A stretch of 41,222 nt of DNA from TH-plancto1 sp031431195 (GTDB taxonomy: Bacteria; Planctomycetota; Planctomycetia; Planctomycetales; Planctomycetaceae). The notes beneath the pieces were generated by a model. That model searched no databases, had not been told where the DNA came from, and saw only the letters and a list, made by a program, of their open reading frames with translations. The position numbers and the translations under genes were made by a program. This document shows, in pieces, positions 32,398-41,125 of the stretch. The stretch spans positions 1-41,222 of the forward strand of contig JANPCU010000343.1 in assembly GCA_031431195.1 (NCBI GenBank), read 5' to 3'. How positions within the stretch are numbered: position 1 is the stretch's first letter; each line of letters opens with the position of its first letter.

Positions 32398-34821
32398 TTA
32401 CGGCTTCTTGGGGCCCTTCTTAGCGGAAGGACCACCTTGCCCTCCCCCACCGGGCATGCCCATGCCGCCCATCATCGAACTGCCCATCATGGAACTCCCC
32501 GAGAGCGGGTTCACCGAGCGTCCGCCCCGGGAACTGGACCCCTTCTTGGGCTGAGCATAAGGGTTGGACATTTCGTCCCCCGGCATGCCGCTGCCCATCA
32601 TCATCATGTCATTTCCAGTGGTCCCGGCAGACTTCAAGTACTCGAAGAACGTGGCTTGCTCTTTCTGGTAGGCATCCAGGCGTCTCTGCTCAGCCGCCTG
32701 ACGAATGGGGTCCAGAACCGCCAATTCCCCTGTAATCCCTTGCGTGACGAGAGCCTCTTCCGGCAGCAGAACATCCCCCTTGGACCCCCCAGGCAGCTTC
32801 AAGTCCTTGTGCAGAAGCTTGTCGGCGAGTGAAACATCCGCGTGTGTGTCCACAAAGACATCCGCCGAGGTGAACGTATACAACTTGCTCTCTTCGTTGG
32901 TCGATTTGGCCGGATCAATCACGTTGGTTTTGATGTCACCGGAAATGTGTTGACCAGGTAGCAGGTCGAGATCGGCGGAGACCGTGGTTCCCAGTTTTGG
33001 ATCCCACTGGAAGACCGACACTTTCGACTTCCCACCAACGCGAGGATCCACATCCTTCACAAAGTAATAGACTTCCCGCTCGAGAGTCACGGGAGCGGTC
33101 ACATTACTCCATTCGGTGGTCCGGGTTTCCCCCGCCACAACGGGGGCGTCTCCATTGGCCTCGGAAGCCAAGTGCCCAAAGTTCGGATTGTTCAACACGA
33201 GGCGGACCCGGTAACGATAGGTCTTGCCCGACTCGACCGTGAAGTCCATATACCGGAACAGCAACAGTTCGCCGTCAGCGGTGACCCGCTGTTCGATGTA
33301 TTCCTTGAGGGCCTTGCTGGTGACATCCTTGTCATCAGTTTCCAGCAGCTTCTTCATGACATCGTTGGGATTCGCACCTGGTCCACGTTTGGCTGCTCCC
33401 GGTGTGGGACGACTCGATCCTCGGGGGCCTCCCATGCCAGACGGAACGCCACCGGACATGGCGGACATCATCTCGTTGGTGCTGTTCGAGGATGACCCGT
33501 ACGAAGACCCCATGCTACTTCCATAGGCTGATCCTCCCAGAACCTCGGACTGCATCGCCCGAGAGTCCCCCACGATTCCGGAAAAGCCGCCCTGCTTCAC
33601 GCGGGGTTTGCCTTCCGTTTTCTTCTTATTGTCTTTCATCAACTCCAGCAACCGGATCTGGTATTGAACTTCTTGCTCCACCTGTTCCGGAGAGAGGACG
33701 AACTTATCAATTCGTGGGTGCGAGCCGTGCTTCCGCCAATTCCCGTAGATCCGAGGGGGCAGTGGCATCGTGATCACATTATTGGTCACGGTCCCCTGAA
33801 CGATATCTGGCTCCGGAGCCATCGATTTTTCCAAAACATCCACGGCGGATTGCGTATCCACTGGCTGCCACTCGGTCCAGTTGTCAGTCCGTCCAATTTT
33901 CTCCTGGCGTTCGAGATTGAAGTCGATGACCTCAAAGGACATTGAGGCGATATCCACCGTTTTGGCGTGAATCGCTTCCTGGAACCTGCGGATTTGTTCT
34001 TTCAGTGGAAAGACGGCCCGCACCGAGGCGAACACGTAGCCTTGTGCTTCACGCTGAGCCGCTGCGCCTCCGCCCCCCCCCATCAACCCACCATACTCTG
34101 AATAGGGAGACTCCGGAGATCCAAGTCCCCCGGCAGCGGCCCCATGTCCGCCCGCAGCGGCCCCGTGCCCTCCGGCAGCTGGGCCCGCTTTGGCGGCCCC
34201 GCCTTTCGTCATGTTCGATCGCATGGCAGCTGCTGCACCGTGACCTGCACCGGGCAGTTCCCCACCCGGGAGGTCGCTCGGGCCACCAAGCCCCGCTGGA
34301 TTCGGTCGGCTGGACTCGAACTCGCTGTCCGTCTCTGGGGTGGAAGCGGGATCACCAGGCATCGCCGCTGGATCCTCTCCGGGGACTCCCTCTTCCAAGC
34401 TGGAGGGGTCCAAGGGCTGTTCGATCAGCACCTTGCCCGTAGTGGCCAGGGCGTCCTCCAGCGTGAGCAGCGATGGCTCGCGGAGAGGCTCCTTGCCCTG
34501 CCAGGGAGACGAGACGAACCGTGTGGACATCTCGTACTGACTGACGGTAATCGGATTCCGCAGATTGTCGTGAACCACCTGTTTTGGTTTTTTCTTCTGC
34601 GTCATTTCATACTTGGTCTGTTCCTCCGCGGGCCAATCATGGCTCACCAATGCCGCCCGGCTTTTGGACACCTTGTCCGTGATTTCACTGGGGGTTCCCT
34701 GGTAGGCGGACCATTGCGATCCTCCCAGGAAGACCAGCACCATCAGCCCCGCTGAACCCAGAACCAGTTTCTCGCTGTGATTGACCAGGAACGCTTTCGC
34801 GTCAAAACTTTTGGCAGCCAT
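32398..34821 (-). CDS. Large single-pass envelope protein of the PilM-type operon
   Basis: An 807-residue protein of unrecognised family. A short basic cytoplasmic end is followed by one membrane helix at about 17-36 (LVLGSAGLMVLVFLGG); the rest is outside. The outer part alternates structured blocks with Gly/Ala/Ser/Met-rich linkers: a GGHGAAA repeat at about 205-240, and a GMGGPRGSS stretch near 480. One block, YMDFTVESGKTYRYRVRLVL at about 535-555, looks fibronectin-III-like. The C-terminus has MGSSMMGGMGMPGG repeats. GAGGAGG stands six to seven bases before the ATG at 34821. It is the third and last gene after the PilM-PilN fusion and the PilO-like protein, and so probably occupies a PilP-like periplasmic position (inference). 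Confidence 0.75.
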   Translation of the reverse strand: MAAKSFDAKAFLVNHSEKLVLGSAGLMVLVFLGGSQWSAYQGTPSEITDKVSKSRAALVSHDWPAEEQTKYEMTQKKKPKQVVHDNLRNPITVSQYEMSTRFVSSPWQGKEPLREPSLLTLEDALATTGKVLIEQPLDPSSLEEGVPGEDPAAMPGDPASTPETDSEFESSRPNPAGLGGPSDLPGGELPGAGHGAAAAMRSNMTKGGAAKAGPAAGGHGAAAGGHGAAAGGLGSPESPYSEYGGLMGGGGGAAAQREAQGYVFASVRAVFPLKEQIRRFQEAIHAKTVDIASMSFEVIDFNLERQEKIGRTDNWTEWQPVDTQSAVDVLEKSMAPEPDIVQGTVTNNVITMPLPPRIYGNWRKHGSHPRIDKFVLSPEQVEQEVQYQIRLLELMKDNKKKTEGKPRVKQGGFSGIVGDSRAMQSEVLGGSAYGSSMGSSYGSSSNSTNEMMSAMSGGVPSGMGGPRGSSRPTPGAAKRGPGANPNDVMKKLLETDDKDVTSKALKEYIEQRVTADGELLLFRYMDFTVESGKTYRYRVRLVLNNPNFGHLASEANGDAPVVAGETRTTEWSNVTAPVTLEREVYYFVKDVDPRVGGKSKVSVFQWDPKLGTTVSADLDLLPGQHISGDIKTNVIDPAKSTNEESKLYTFTSADVFVDTHADVSLADKLLHKDLKLPGGSKGDVLLPEEALVTQGITGELAVLDPIRQAAEQRRLDAYQKEQATFFEYLKSAGTTGNDMMMMGSGMPGDEMSNPYAQPKKGSSSRGGRSVNPLSGSSMMGSSMMGGMGMPGGGGQGGPSAKKGPKKP

Positions 34822-34914
34822 GAGACACCTCCTCGGTGATTTCTTTCGGGGCTCTGTGGATTGTCGTCTCGACGAATGTAGGACGCGGGAGGAAACCGAT
34901 TGGTTCCCGTCCGC

Positions 34915-36657
34915 TTAGGGATTTGCCGGATCGGTTGCGGGTGGGGGCTCTGCAGCCGGAGCAGGCACTGCGGGCACTGGTTCGCTGGCTGGCTCCCCTG
35001 GTGTTTCCGCAGGGGGGGCTGCGGTCTCCGGAGCTTTCTCCACAGCCTCTGCTGCCGGAACTGGCTCCGCGGGAGAAGCAGGCTCAGCAGCGGGAACTTC
35101 CGGCTCCACAGCGGGGGCCTCTGCGGGAGTTTCACCCGCTGCGGGCGTTGCTGGATCGGTCGGCATCTCCCCCTCCCCAGGTGTCTCTCCCGGAGCAGCT
35201 TCCGGAGTGGTGGCCCCTCCCCCTGTCGCGGCAGCTTCTAAGGCCGCCAGCTCTTCCGGAGGTTGACGGTACATCGTAATCAGGCCCGCAAGGTCGAGTT
35301 GGACCAGGTCCGGATGTTGCAAGGCGTCTACGGGATAGCCAGTGTTGCCAGCTGCTCCCATCCCTCCGGCCATCGAACCCGTAAAGTTGCTCGAGTTGGC
35401 TGGTTGTGTGAACGCTTCGGAACCCGAACTCGAAGGATTGGCGCTGTATCCACCAGGTGACATTCCGCCGCGCCCCCGCATCCCCATGGACAAGAGATTG
35501 CCGCCCCCCCCTCGAGTCGAAGAGAAAGGATCCGGTGCATAGGGGTTCTTCCCAAAGTGGAATCGCACCACTCGGACTGGCCACTCCGAGTTCGACAGAG
35601 CGACCATGAAGTCCACTAGCTTATTCTGATTGATGATGACGCTGAGGTAGAAGCCCCGCTCCACATAGGGATTTTCGGGCAGCTCCTTCACGTAGCGCAG
35701 TGGTCCGGTCGGCTCTGTGGACTCCCCGTCCACTTCCCCTGTCGGCTGAGACGATGACGACGACATTGCCATCGTCATCCCATTCCCGCGACCGCCCCCA
35801 CCCACCTCGGCTTCGCCACCCGGGCCGAATTCCTCGACGGGATCAAATTTGACTGCCGAAGTAAACCGGGATGCTTGACTGCCCTGACCTCCGAATCCAC
35901 CGACTGGCTGATTCCCTGCCCCTTGGTAGGCGGCAGCCATGCTCTCACTGGAGTCCATCCCGCCACTACTCCCATCGGGCGTGGCGGCCTCGCCGCCGGA
36001 GGGGCCTTCACCGCCGAGCAGTCGGTAAGCCAGCACGCGGCGAACCACCGCGCTGGTCTCCGAATCGGCATCCTTATTCATCTGCCGAATGGCATTCAGG
36101 ATAAATTGAGTCACCCAGACATCTTCCTGAGCGTCCCACATCTGCTTCGAGGTGATCGTCAGATTCCCAATCTTCATCTGAGGGATGAGCTGAAATGGGA
36201 AGTCGACTTTGGGGGTCCAGGAGATCCCGCGCTTGTCGGCGACGAAGGGCTCGACACTTTCATGCAGTTGCCGTAACACTTCCGCGTAATCGGTTTGATA
36301 GGTGTAACGGACCTTGTTGTTCTTGATGTCCGACAAGTAGACCTTGGGGATGTCAGGGGCCACTCGTGGCGGCCAGACCATTCTCTCTTGCTGGCGCTTC
36401 CACAGGTCGAGCAACTCCTCATTGACATATTTTTCCAAGACCTCATTCTTCTTCTTGAGCTCCGCAGCGTAGTCCGCATTGGGGTTGGTCGTACCCGCTG
36501 CGATACCGCCCTTGACAGTGTCCAGGACACTCTCGCGTGCCTTGGTCGCCTCCTTCAAGGCACTGTTGGCCGAGAAGTAACCCCACAAATTCATGGAGAG
36601 CAGTGGGACCAGAAGAATCCAAAAATGGTTCTTCAGGATGGGTTCGAGTTTGTCCAT
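34915..36657 (-). CDS. Single-pass envelope protein, PilO-like by topology and position
   Basis: A 580-residue protein. Topology is a 10-residue cytoplasmic start, one membrane helix (about 11-29), then a coiled coil (about 30-85), as in PilO. Mixed alpha/beta blocks follow (about 95-215 and 340-390; YVERGFYLSVIINQNKLVDF and WPVRVVRFHFGK look like ferredoxin-like strands). Gly/Ser-rich linkers lie between, and a long Pro/Ala/Glu tail (about 480-580) ends the chain. GGGAG is nine bases before the ATG at 36657. Sequence is too diverged for a family name; PilO-like is an inference from gene order after PilM-PilN. The Pro-rich tail could span peptidoglycan. Confidence 0.7.
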   Translation of the reverse strand: MDKLEPILKNHFWILLVPLLSMNLWGYFSANSALKEATKARESVLDTVKGGIAAGTTNPNADYAAELKKKNEVLEKYVNEELLDLWKRQQERMVWPPRVAPDIPKVYLSDIKNNKVRYTYQTDYAEVLRQLHESVEPFVADKRGISWTPKVDFPFQLIPQMKIGNLTITSKQMWDAQEDVWVTQFILNAIRQMNKDADSETSAVVRRVLAYRLLGGEGPSGGEAATPDGSSGGMDSSESMAAAYQGAGNQPVGGFGGQGSQASRFTSAVKFDPVEEFGPGGEAEVGGGGRGNGMTMAMSSSSSQPTGEVDGESTEPTGPLRYVKELPENPYVERGFYLSVIINQNKLVDFMVALSNSEWPVRVVRFHFGKNPYAPDPFSSTRGGGGNLLSMGMRGRGGMSPGGYSANPSSSGSEAFTQPANSSNFTGSMAGGMGAAGNTGYPVDALQHPDLVQLDLAGLITMYRQPPEELAALEAAATGGGATTPEAAPGETPGEGEMPTDPATPAAGETPAEAPAVEPEVPAAEPASPAEPVPAAEAVEKAPETAAPPAETPGEPASEPVPAVPAPAAEPPPATDPANP

Positions 36658-36732
36658 GAGATCACTCCCGATGCTTGGAGAGTTAAGTGTGTGGGTGAAC
36701 TGATGCGATCCAGCCGCAGTCGCGTCGTCGGT

Positions 36733-38925
36733 TTAAGGGGCAGCTGGAGTTGACTCCGGCGTCGCAGGATCCTGCCCGTCGGTGGGAGCCGACTCGGCAG
36801 CGCCATCCGCAGCAGCGGTCAGTGAAACTCTGGCCTCGACCGGAATCGGCTTGTAGGCAAACTGAATCACGAATCGCAAGTAATTCAGCCGTGTCGTGTC
36901 GGGTTGCGTGCCCGCCCCGCCGATGACGCTGGGATTGCCAGCGGGGCCCTCGCTATAACTGCTCTCGGGGCCGGATTCCGCTCCTGGATACTCGATCTCC
37001 GCTCCTGGGAGCGAGGCCCCCGGAAGTGAACTTTCCCCCGGCATCGGCCCGCCGGGTGTTCCACTGCCCCCTGTGAACAGGTTGGTCCGAGGAGCGGATC
37101 TGTCAATCTTGCCCCCATCGGGATCAAAAAAGAACTTACCGGACACGGATTCCACGAGGGTCGCATGCGAGATTCCCAGTCGGCGAACATCTCGCACCGG
37201 GAAGCCTTCGATTGGCGGCGTCTGCTGCTGCTGGAGATTCTTTAAAAAGGTGTTCAAGACATACAGGTGTCCCTGCTCGCCGGTATCATTGGGGTTGTGG
37301 TGCCAATGCAGGCCACGCACCGTAAACAGATACCCCTCACCGGTCGGGGCTGTGGCCTTTTCGTCCTCCGCCACCATGTCTTTGTTCAACTCGGGCAAGT
37401 TGGCATACCAGCCCGCATCCAAATCCGACATCTTCTTAGAACTGATCTCCTCGATGCACATCTGCTTTCGCAACTGAATGTCAACCGGCTCGGCGGCGTC
37501 AGTCTCTTCGTCGCGCGGCAGGCAGTCGTTAATCGAGTTGTAGACCTCGAGCCACGCCAGGCCACGCCGATCTTTCACCGAAGCGTCCAACTTGGCATAC
37601 ATTGCCGTATTTGCGGCCTCCTCGGCCTCATAGCTGGTCTTGTAGCCGGAGACCTCGCCTCCGAACGTCGTCGCTTCCGACTCCGCTTTCTTAAAGTCCT
37701 CCGTATGCACCTTCATATACGGGAAGGCATTCCCCATCGTCGCCACAGCTGTCCCCAGCAGTAGCGTCGCGGCGGTGGCCACAGCCCACGGCTTCTTGCG
37801 GCGGATGACTCGTTCGCGGGTAATCTCGGGCGGCAGCAGGCTGGTTTTCATGGCCGTCTGGCCGACCAGTTGCAGGGCCAATCCGTACGGCACGGCAAAG
37901 CTCAGCACGTTGTCGGCAAACAGCGGCGAGTTGATGACTGCATCGCCCGCCAGCGCCTTATAGACATCGGGGCGCTCGACATCGTATTGCAGGTTCTGTT
38001 GCAGGAACTTCTGCAAGCCGGCCAGCTTGAAGCCGTTGCCGAGGCCGACGACCTTGCCAATCTTCGCCTGACGGTTGACGCTCGAGAAGAACCCGATCGA
38101 CCGCTGGATTTCCGACACGAAGTCGTTGAACACCGGTCGCAGGGCCTGAAACACCGCCCGGGGGTCTTCCGACTTGGTCGCGTTGCACTTGAGCAGTTCC
38201 GCCTTGGCGAAGCTGAGCTTCATTTCCTTGGTCAAGGCCCGAGTAAAGTGATTGCCGCCGATCGGGACGTTACGGACCCAGATCTTCTTGCCATTCGACA
38301 CCATCAGCGTCGTGTTATCGCATCCCATATCCAGGATGATCACGAAGTCGTTGTCCCCTTCCGGCACTCCGGGACGATGTCCCATCTCGTCGTAGCAGAG
38401 GACGTTGTACAGCGCCAGCGGGGCAATCTGAATCAGTTCCAGCTCGACCTTGTGCTGGACATAGGGCCTCATCGCCTGCGAGAGCGCATCCCGCTTCATC
38501 GCGAACAGACCGACCTCCGCATCCAGCAGGAAGCCGCCTTCTTCGATTCCCGTGCCCAGTCGCTGGTAGTCCCAGACCACATCTTCCAAGGCAAATGGAA
38601 TCTGCTGGCGGGCTTCGTACTGCACAATCTGGTGGACCCGCTTCGCTTCCACGGGCGGCAGCTGAATGAACCGCGTGAGCGAGGTCTGCCCCGGCACCGA
38701 CATGGCGACCTGTTCGCCCTGCAGATTGTTCCGTGACAGGAAGGTCTTCATCGCATCGTGAATGATCTCTTCCGGGACCGCATCCGGCTGAGTTAGGATC
38801 TTCGGATATTGGATGTAATCGAACGCCGCCGCCATCACTTGGCCGGTCGACTCCACGTATTGGAGCTTGACCGCCTTGAGAGCGGATTGCCCGATGTCGA
38901 TGCCCCACGCAGAGGGATTGGCCAT
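36733..38925 (-). CDS. PilM-PilN fusion: actin-like platform protein joined to a PilN-like membrane half
   Basis: A 730-residue protein. Residues 1-355 are PilM (actin-like ATP-binding; WGIDIGQSALKAVKL, SVPGQTSLTRFIQLP, FVIILDMGCDNTTLMV, GLGNGFKLAGL). Directly after it comes MKTSLLPPEI (about 359-368), which looks like the N-terminal PilN motif (NLLP) that in other bacteria docks into PilM, then basic residues and a membrane helix at about 379-401. A periplasmic part with a coiled coil and mixed blocks follows, ending in a FAYKPIPVEARV strand. In classic type IV pilus operons PilM and PilN are separate proteins. The ATG at 38925 has GGAG eight bases upstream; a TTG six bases earlier is less likely. 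First gene of a three-gene operon. Confidence 0.8.
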   Translation of the reverse strand: MANPSAWGIDIGQSALKAVKLQYVESTGQVMAAAFDYIQYPKILTQPDAVPEEIIHDAMKTFLSRNNLQGEQVAMSVPGQTSLTRFIQLPPVEAKRVHQIVQYEARQQIPFALEDVVWDYQRLGTGIEEGGFLLDAEVGLFAMKRDALSQAMRPYVQHKVELELIQIAPLALYNVLCYDEMGHRPGVPEGDNDFVIILDMGCDNTTLMVSNGKKIWVRNVPIGGNHFTRALTKEMKLSFAKAELLKCNATKSEDPRAVFQALRPVFNDFVSEIQRSIGFFSSVNRQAKIGKVVGLGNGFKLAGLQKFLQQNLQYDVERPDVYKALAGDAVINSPLFADNVLSFAVPYGLALQLVGQTAMKTSLLPPEITRERVIRRKKPWAVATAATLLLGTAVATMGNAFPYMKVHTEDFKKAESEATTFGGEVSGYKTSYEAEEAANTAMYAKLDASVKDRRGLAWLEVYNSINDCLPRDEETDAAEPVDIQLRKQMCIEEISSKKMSDLDAGWYANLPELNKDMVAEDEKATAPTGEGYLFTVRGLHWHHNPNDTGEQGHLYVLNTFLKNLQQQQTPPIEGFPVRDVRRLGISHATLVESVSGKFFFDPDGGKIDRSAPRTNLFTGGSGTPGGPMPGESSLPGASLPGAEIEYPGAESGPESSYSEGPAGNPSVIGGAGTQPDTTRLNYLRFVIQFAYKPIPVEARVSLTAAADGAAESAPTDGQDPATPESTPAAP

Positions 38926-39338
38926 GTTCAATGCTCCAGACCTGACAGTGACGACACCATCAGGCGACGACAGCCGGTGTTTCGAATTGCCGGTGTTGTG
39001 AGTGAGAAGTCCGCAGACGGACGATCAGGTCGCGAAGACCCGAATGGGGAACGGAGGAAGAGGTGACTGTTTTCCCCCAAAGTACACTATCGTAGAGATT
39101 TGCGTCAGGTCAACTGAAAACCCCTACGACTTGTCGGAATCGGATGATGCGGGAACGCCACACGCACCTGACGGGTTGTGCCGAACCTTCCGATTCTGGT
39201 TCGAGTGCCGAATCTCCCGGTCCCATCGCTTGGACCCGGTTGGGCTCGCCTCAGAGAGTTGGATGCACCTCGCCCGTAAAAAGTTCCCGAGCCTCCCCCC
39301 GAATCGCGGGGATTTTGAAATGGTGGGGGTCTTGTTCT
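38926..39338. other. Intergenic leader of the PilM-type operon
   Basis: These 413 bases contain no supported gene. On the minus strand a candidate promoter lies at 39086-39113. The stretch also carries the end of the DUF4276 transcript; no strong terminator hairpin with a T-run is seen between the two operons. Confidence 0.5.
39086..39113 (-). promoter_or_regulatory. Candidate sigma-70 promoter for the PilM-type operon
   Basis: Minus strand TTGACC (39113-39108) and GATAGT (39091-39086) are separated by 16 bases, about 160 bases before the PilM-PilN start. The -35 matches five of six consensus bases and the -10 four of six. A plausible but unproven promoter. Confidence 0.35.
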
Positions 39339-40040
39339 CTAAAGATCTACCGCCAAACAACTTCCCAGCAATTCCAGGGTCGTGACCCAATTCTGGAAGT
39401 GAGGACAACACTGGCGAATGGCGTGCAGGCCAAGATGTTCCGCAGCCAGCGGACCGAGCGTGGTCTTGAGATTCGCGTACTCGGGCAGGTGCTGGATGAT
39501 GCGTTTCGAGGGAGCAGTCTGAGGTCCGTCGTTAATCAGTTCTGGAGATTCAAACTGGGCCGCGATCCGCCTGAGTTCGTCGACCTGCGTCTGGCGATTC
39601 TCCAGCAGCGAGTTCAGGCACTCGATATCGGCAAACAGAAGTGCTTCGAATTCATGCAGCTGCAGATGCGGAATGAATCGCCGGTCGCCGATGTCCTCGG
39701 CGAAGGCCGCTTCGAGAAACTCAATTCTCTGTCGTGGATTGTTTCGGAACTTCTCGGAGTCATCGAGTCCAGGGAAGTCGCTCATCACCTTGTAGAGATC
39801 CACCATCGTGGTGAAACGCACGTCAGAGGACTTCTCCTGCTTCAGGAACCGCCCGATGTCGTCCTTCATCGGCTGATAGCGAATCGCCCCACCGCGATGG
39901 ACGCGGACCTTCTTGCGGGTGTGAGCAATCAGCACTGCTCCTTGCAAAAAGACCTCAAATCGGGCGAGATGCGGACGAAGCACTTCGGAAGCGAACGCCT
40001 GCTCGGTCTGCCCCTCGACAAACATGTACAGCCGCACCAT
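39339..40040 (-). CDS. DUF4276 family protein (TOPRIM-like partner of the ATPase)
   Basis: A 233-residue protein of the DUF4276 family, related by pattern to TOPRIM nuclease-like partners of OLD/RloA-type ATPases. The opening LYMFVEGQTEQAF carries the conserved acidic VEGxTE, and HLQLHEFEALLFADIE is the family signature, followed by APSKRI and CCPHFQNWVTTL. Its ATG shares one base with the ATPase stop (TGATG), so the two are translationally coupled. Such ATPase/DUF4276 pairs are found in bacterial defence regions and are expected to sense phage or foreign DNA and cut nucleic acid; that role is inferred here. Confidence 0.88.
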   Translation of the reverse strand: MVRLYMFVEGQTEQAFASEVLRPHLARFEVFLQGAVLIAHTRKKVRVHRGGAIRYQPMKDDIGRFLKQEKSSDVRFTTMVDLYKVMSDFPGLDDSEKFRNNPRQRIEFLEAAFAEDIGDRRFIPHLQLHEFEALLFADIECLNSLLENRQTQVDELRRIAAQFESPELINDGPQTAPSKRIIQHLPEYANLKTTLGPLAAEHLGLHAIRQCCPHFQNWVTTLELLGSCLAVDL

Positions 40041-41125
40041 CAGTGCGGCCCCCCGCCGATGACGTTCTTCTCCCAGATCTCGCCCAGGCTGTACTCTTCG
40101 AGCCAGGCGTCCAGCTTCTCGGCCCCCGGTCGATGGAACGTCGACTTGCCGTCGTGGTGTTCGGCGACGATGACATCATCGGGATCGAATTGGTCGAGGA
40201 ACGTACTGGATTGGGTGCTGATGATGACTTGGACATGTTCCGAGGCGGCGCGGAACAGCGACGCGATCAGGCTCAGGGCGTAGGGATGCAGACCGAGTTC
40301 CGGTTCGTCGACGATGATGACGCGCGGCAGTTTCTCGGGCGGTTGTAGTAGAAGTGTGATCAGGCAAATCGCCCGGAGTGTGCCATCCGACAATTGGTAG
40401 GCACCGAACGTCATGTCCGAATTCACATGACGCCAGTCCAGGAAGACCTGCATACGATGAGTTCGAGTGAGAACAAAATCGTCAAAGTAGGGGGCAACGA
40501 GCCGAACCGTTTCGACGATTATTCTGTAGTGAATTGGATGCTCACGTTGAATCACCAACAAGATTGCAGCCAGATTGCCACCATCGAACAGAAGAGTTTT
40601 ATTGTCAAGTTCGTATCCGAATTGACGAACACGAGAAGTTGGGGTTGTGTCGTGGAAATGATAAGTCGAATAGCCACGCAGAATATCTCGCATCTCTATC
40701 AGCCAAGGATCGTCGCTCTGTGTCAGAATCGACTCTTGGTGCCCTGCACCCATGTTTTCCGATCCTGCCAACGGATGCGATTCCAATCCAGCGCTTTCTT
40801 CTGCAAAAAACAATGTATCCCCTGCAGCATACTGAAGTCGCAGTGTATATTTGCGAAAGCCATCCGGTGCTAAGATATCTAACTCCGCGCTCATCTGGGG
40901 AGATCGCTTTGGCCCAAAGTGGAGAATCGATTGGGCTCGACCACACGCTGCAATATGTTGCTGCAACTTCCCGCAAATCATCTCATTCAACATCTTGAAG
41001 AACGAGATCAGATTACTCTTCCCCGACCCGTTCGCCCCGATCAAGACGTTCAACCGCCCGAACTCGATATCCGCGTTTTGGATCGAGCGGTAGTTTTCCA
41101 GATGCAGGCGTTTAAGTTGGGGCAA
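40040..41125 (-). CDS. AAA/ABC-type ATPase (AAA_21, OLD-like) of a defence pair
   Basis: A 361-residue ATPase of the SMC/RecF-like type. Walker A is GANGSGKS (30-37), the signature region is YQLSDGTLRAI, Walker B is RVIIVDEPELGLHP and the switch is IISTQSSTFLDQ. No separate nuclease domain is attached; the nuclease-like part is in the next gene. Start is TTG at 41125, supported by GAGGAGAG seven bases upstream and by the normal opening LKRLHLENYRSI. The middle of the gene (about 40480-40990) looks more AT-rich than the neighbouring genes, which fits horizontal acquisition. Confidence 0.88.
   Translation of the reverse strand: MPQLKRLHLENYRSIQNADIEFGRLNVLIGANGSGKSNLISFFKMLNEMICGKLQQHIAACGRAQSILHFGPKRSPQMSAELDILAPDGFRKYTLRLQYAAGDTLFFAEESAGLESHPLAGSENMGAGHQESILTQSDDPWLIEMRDILRGYSTYHFHDTTPTSRVRQFGYELDNKTLLFDGGNLAAILLVIQREHPIHYRIIVETVRLVAPYFDDFVLTRTHRMQVFLDWRHVNSDMTFGAYQLSDGTLRAICLITLLLQPPEKLPRVIIVDEPELGLHPYALSLIASLFRAASEHVQVIISTQSSTFLDQFDPDDVIVAEHHDGKSTFHRPGAEKLDAWLEEYSLGEIWEKNVIGGGPH

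Noticed and set aside
37870..38736. Plus-strand frame of 288 codons opposite the PilM domain.
   Set aside because: Lies wholly inside a well-supported PilM coding region and shows no motif or ribosome site.
39144..40283. Plus-strand frame of 379 codons across the DUF4276 gene.
   Set aside because: Antisense to two overlapping genes with recognised motifs; its own sequence has no family pattern.
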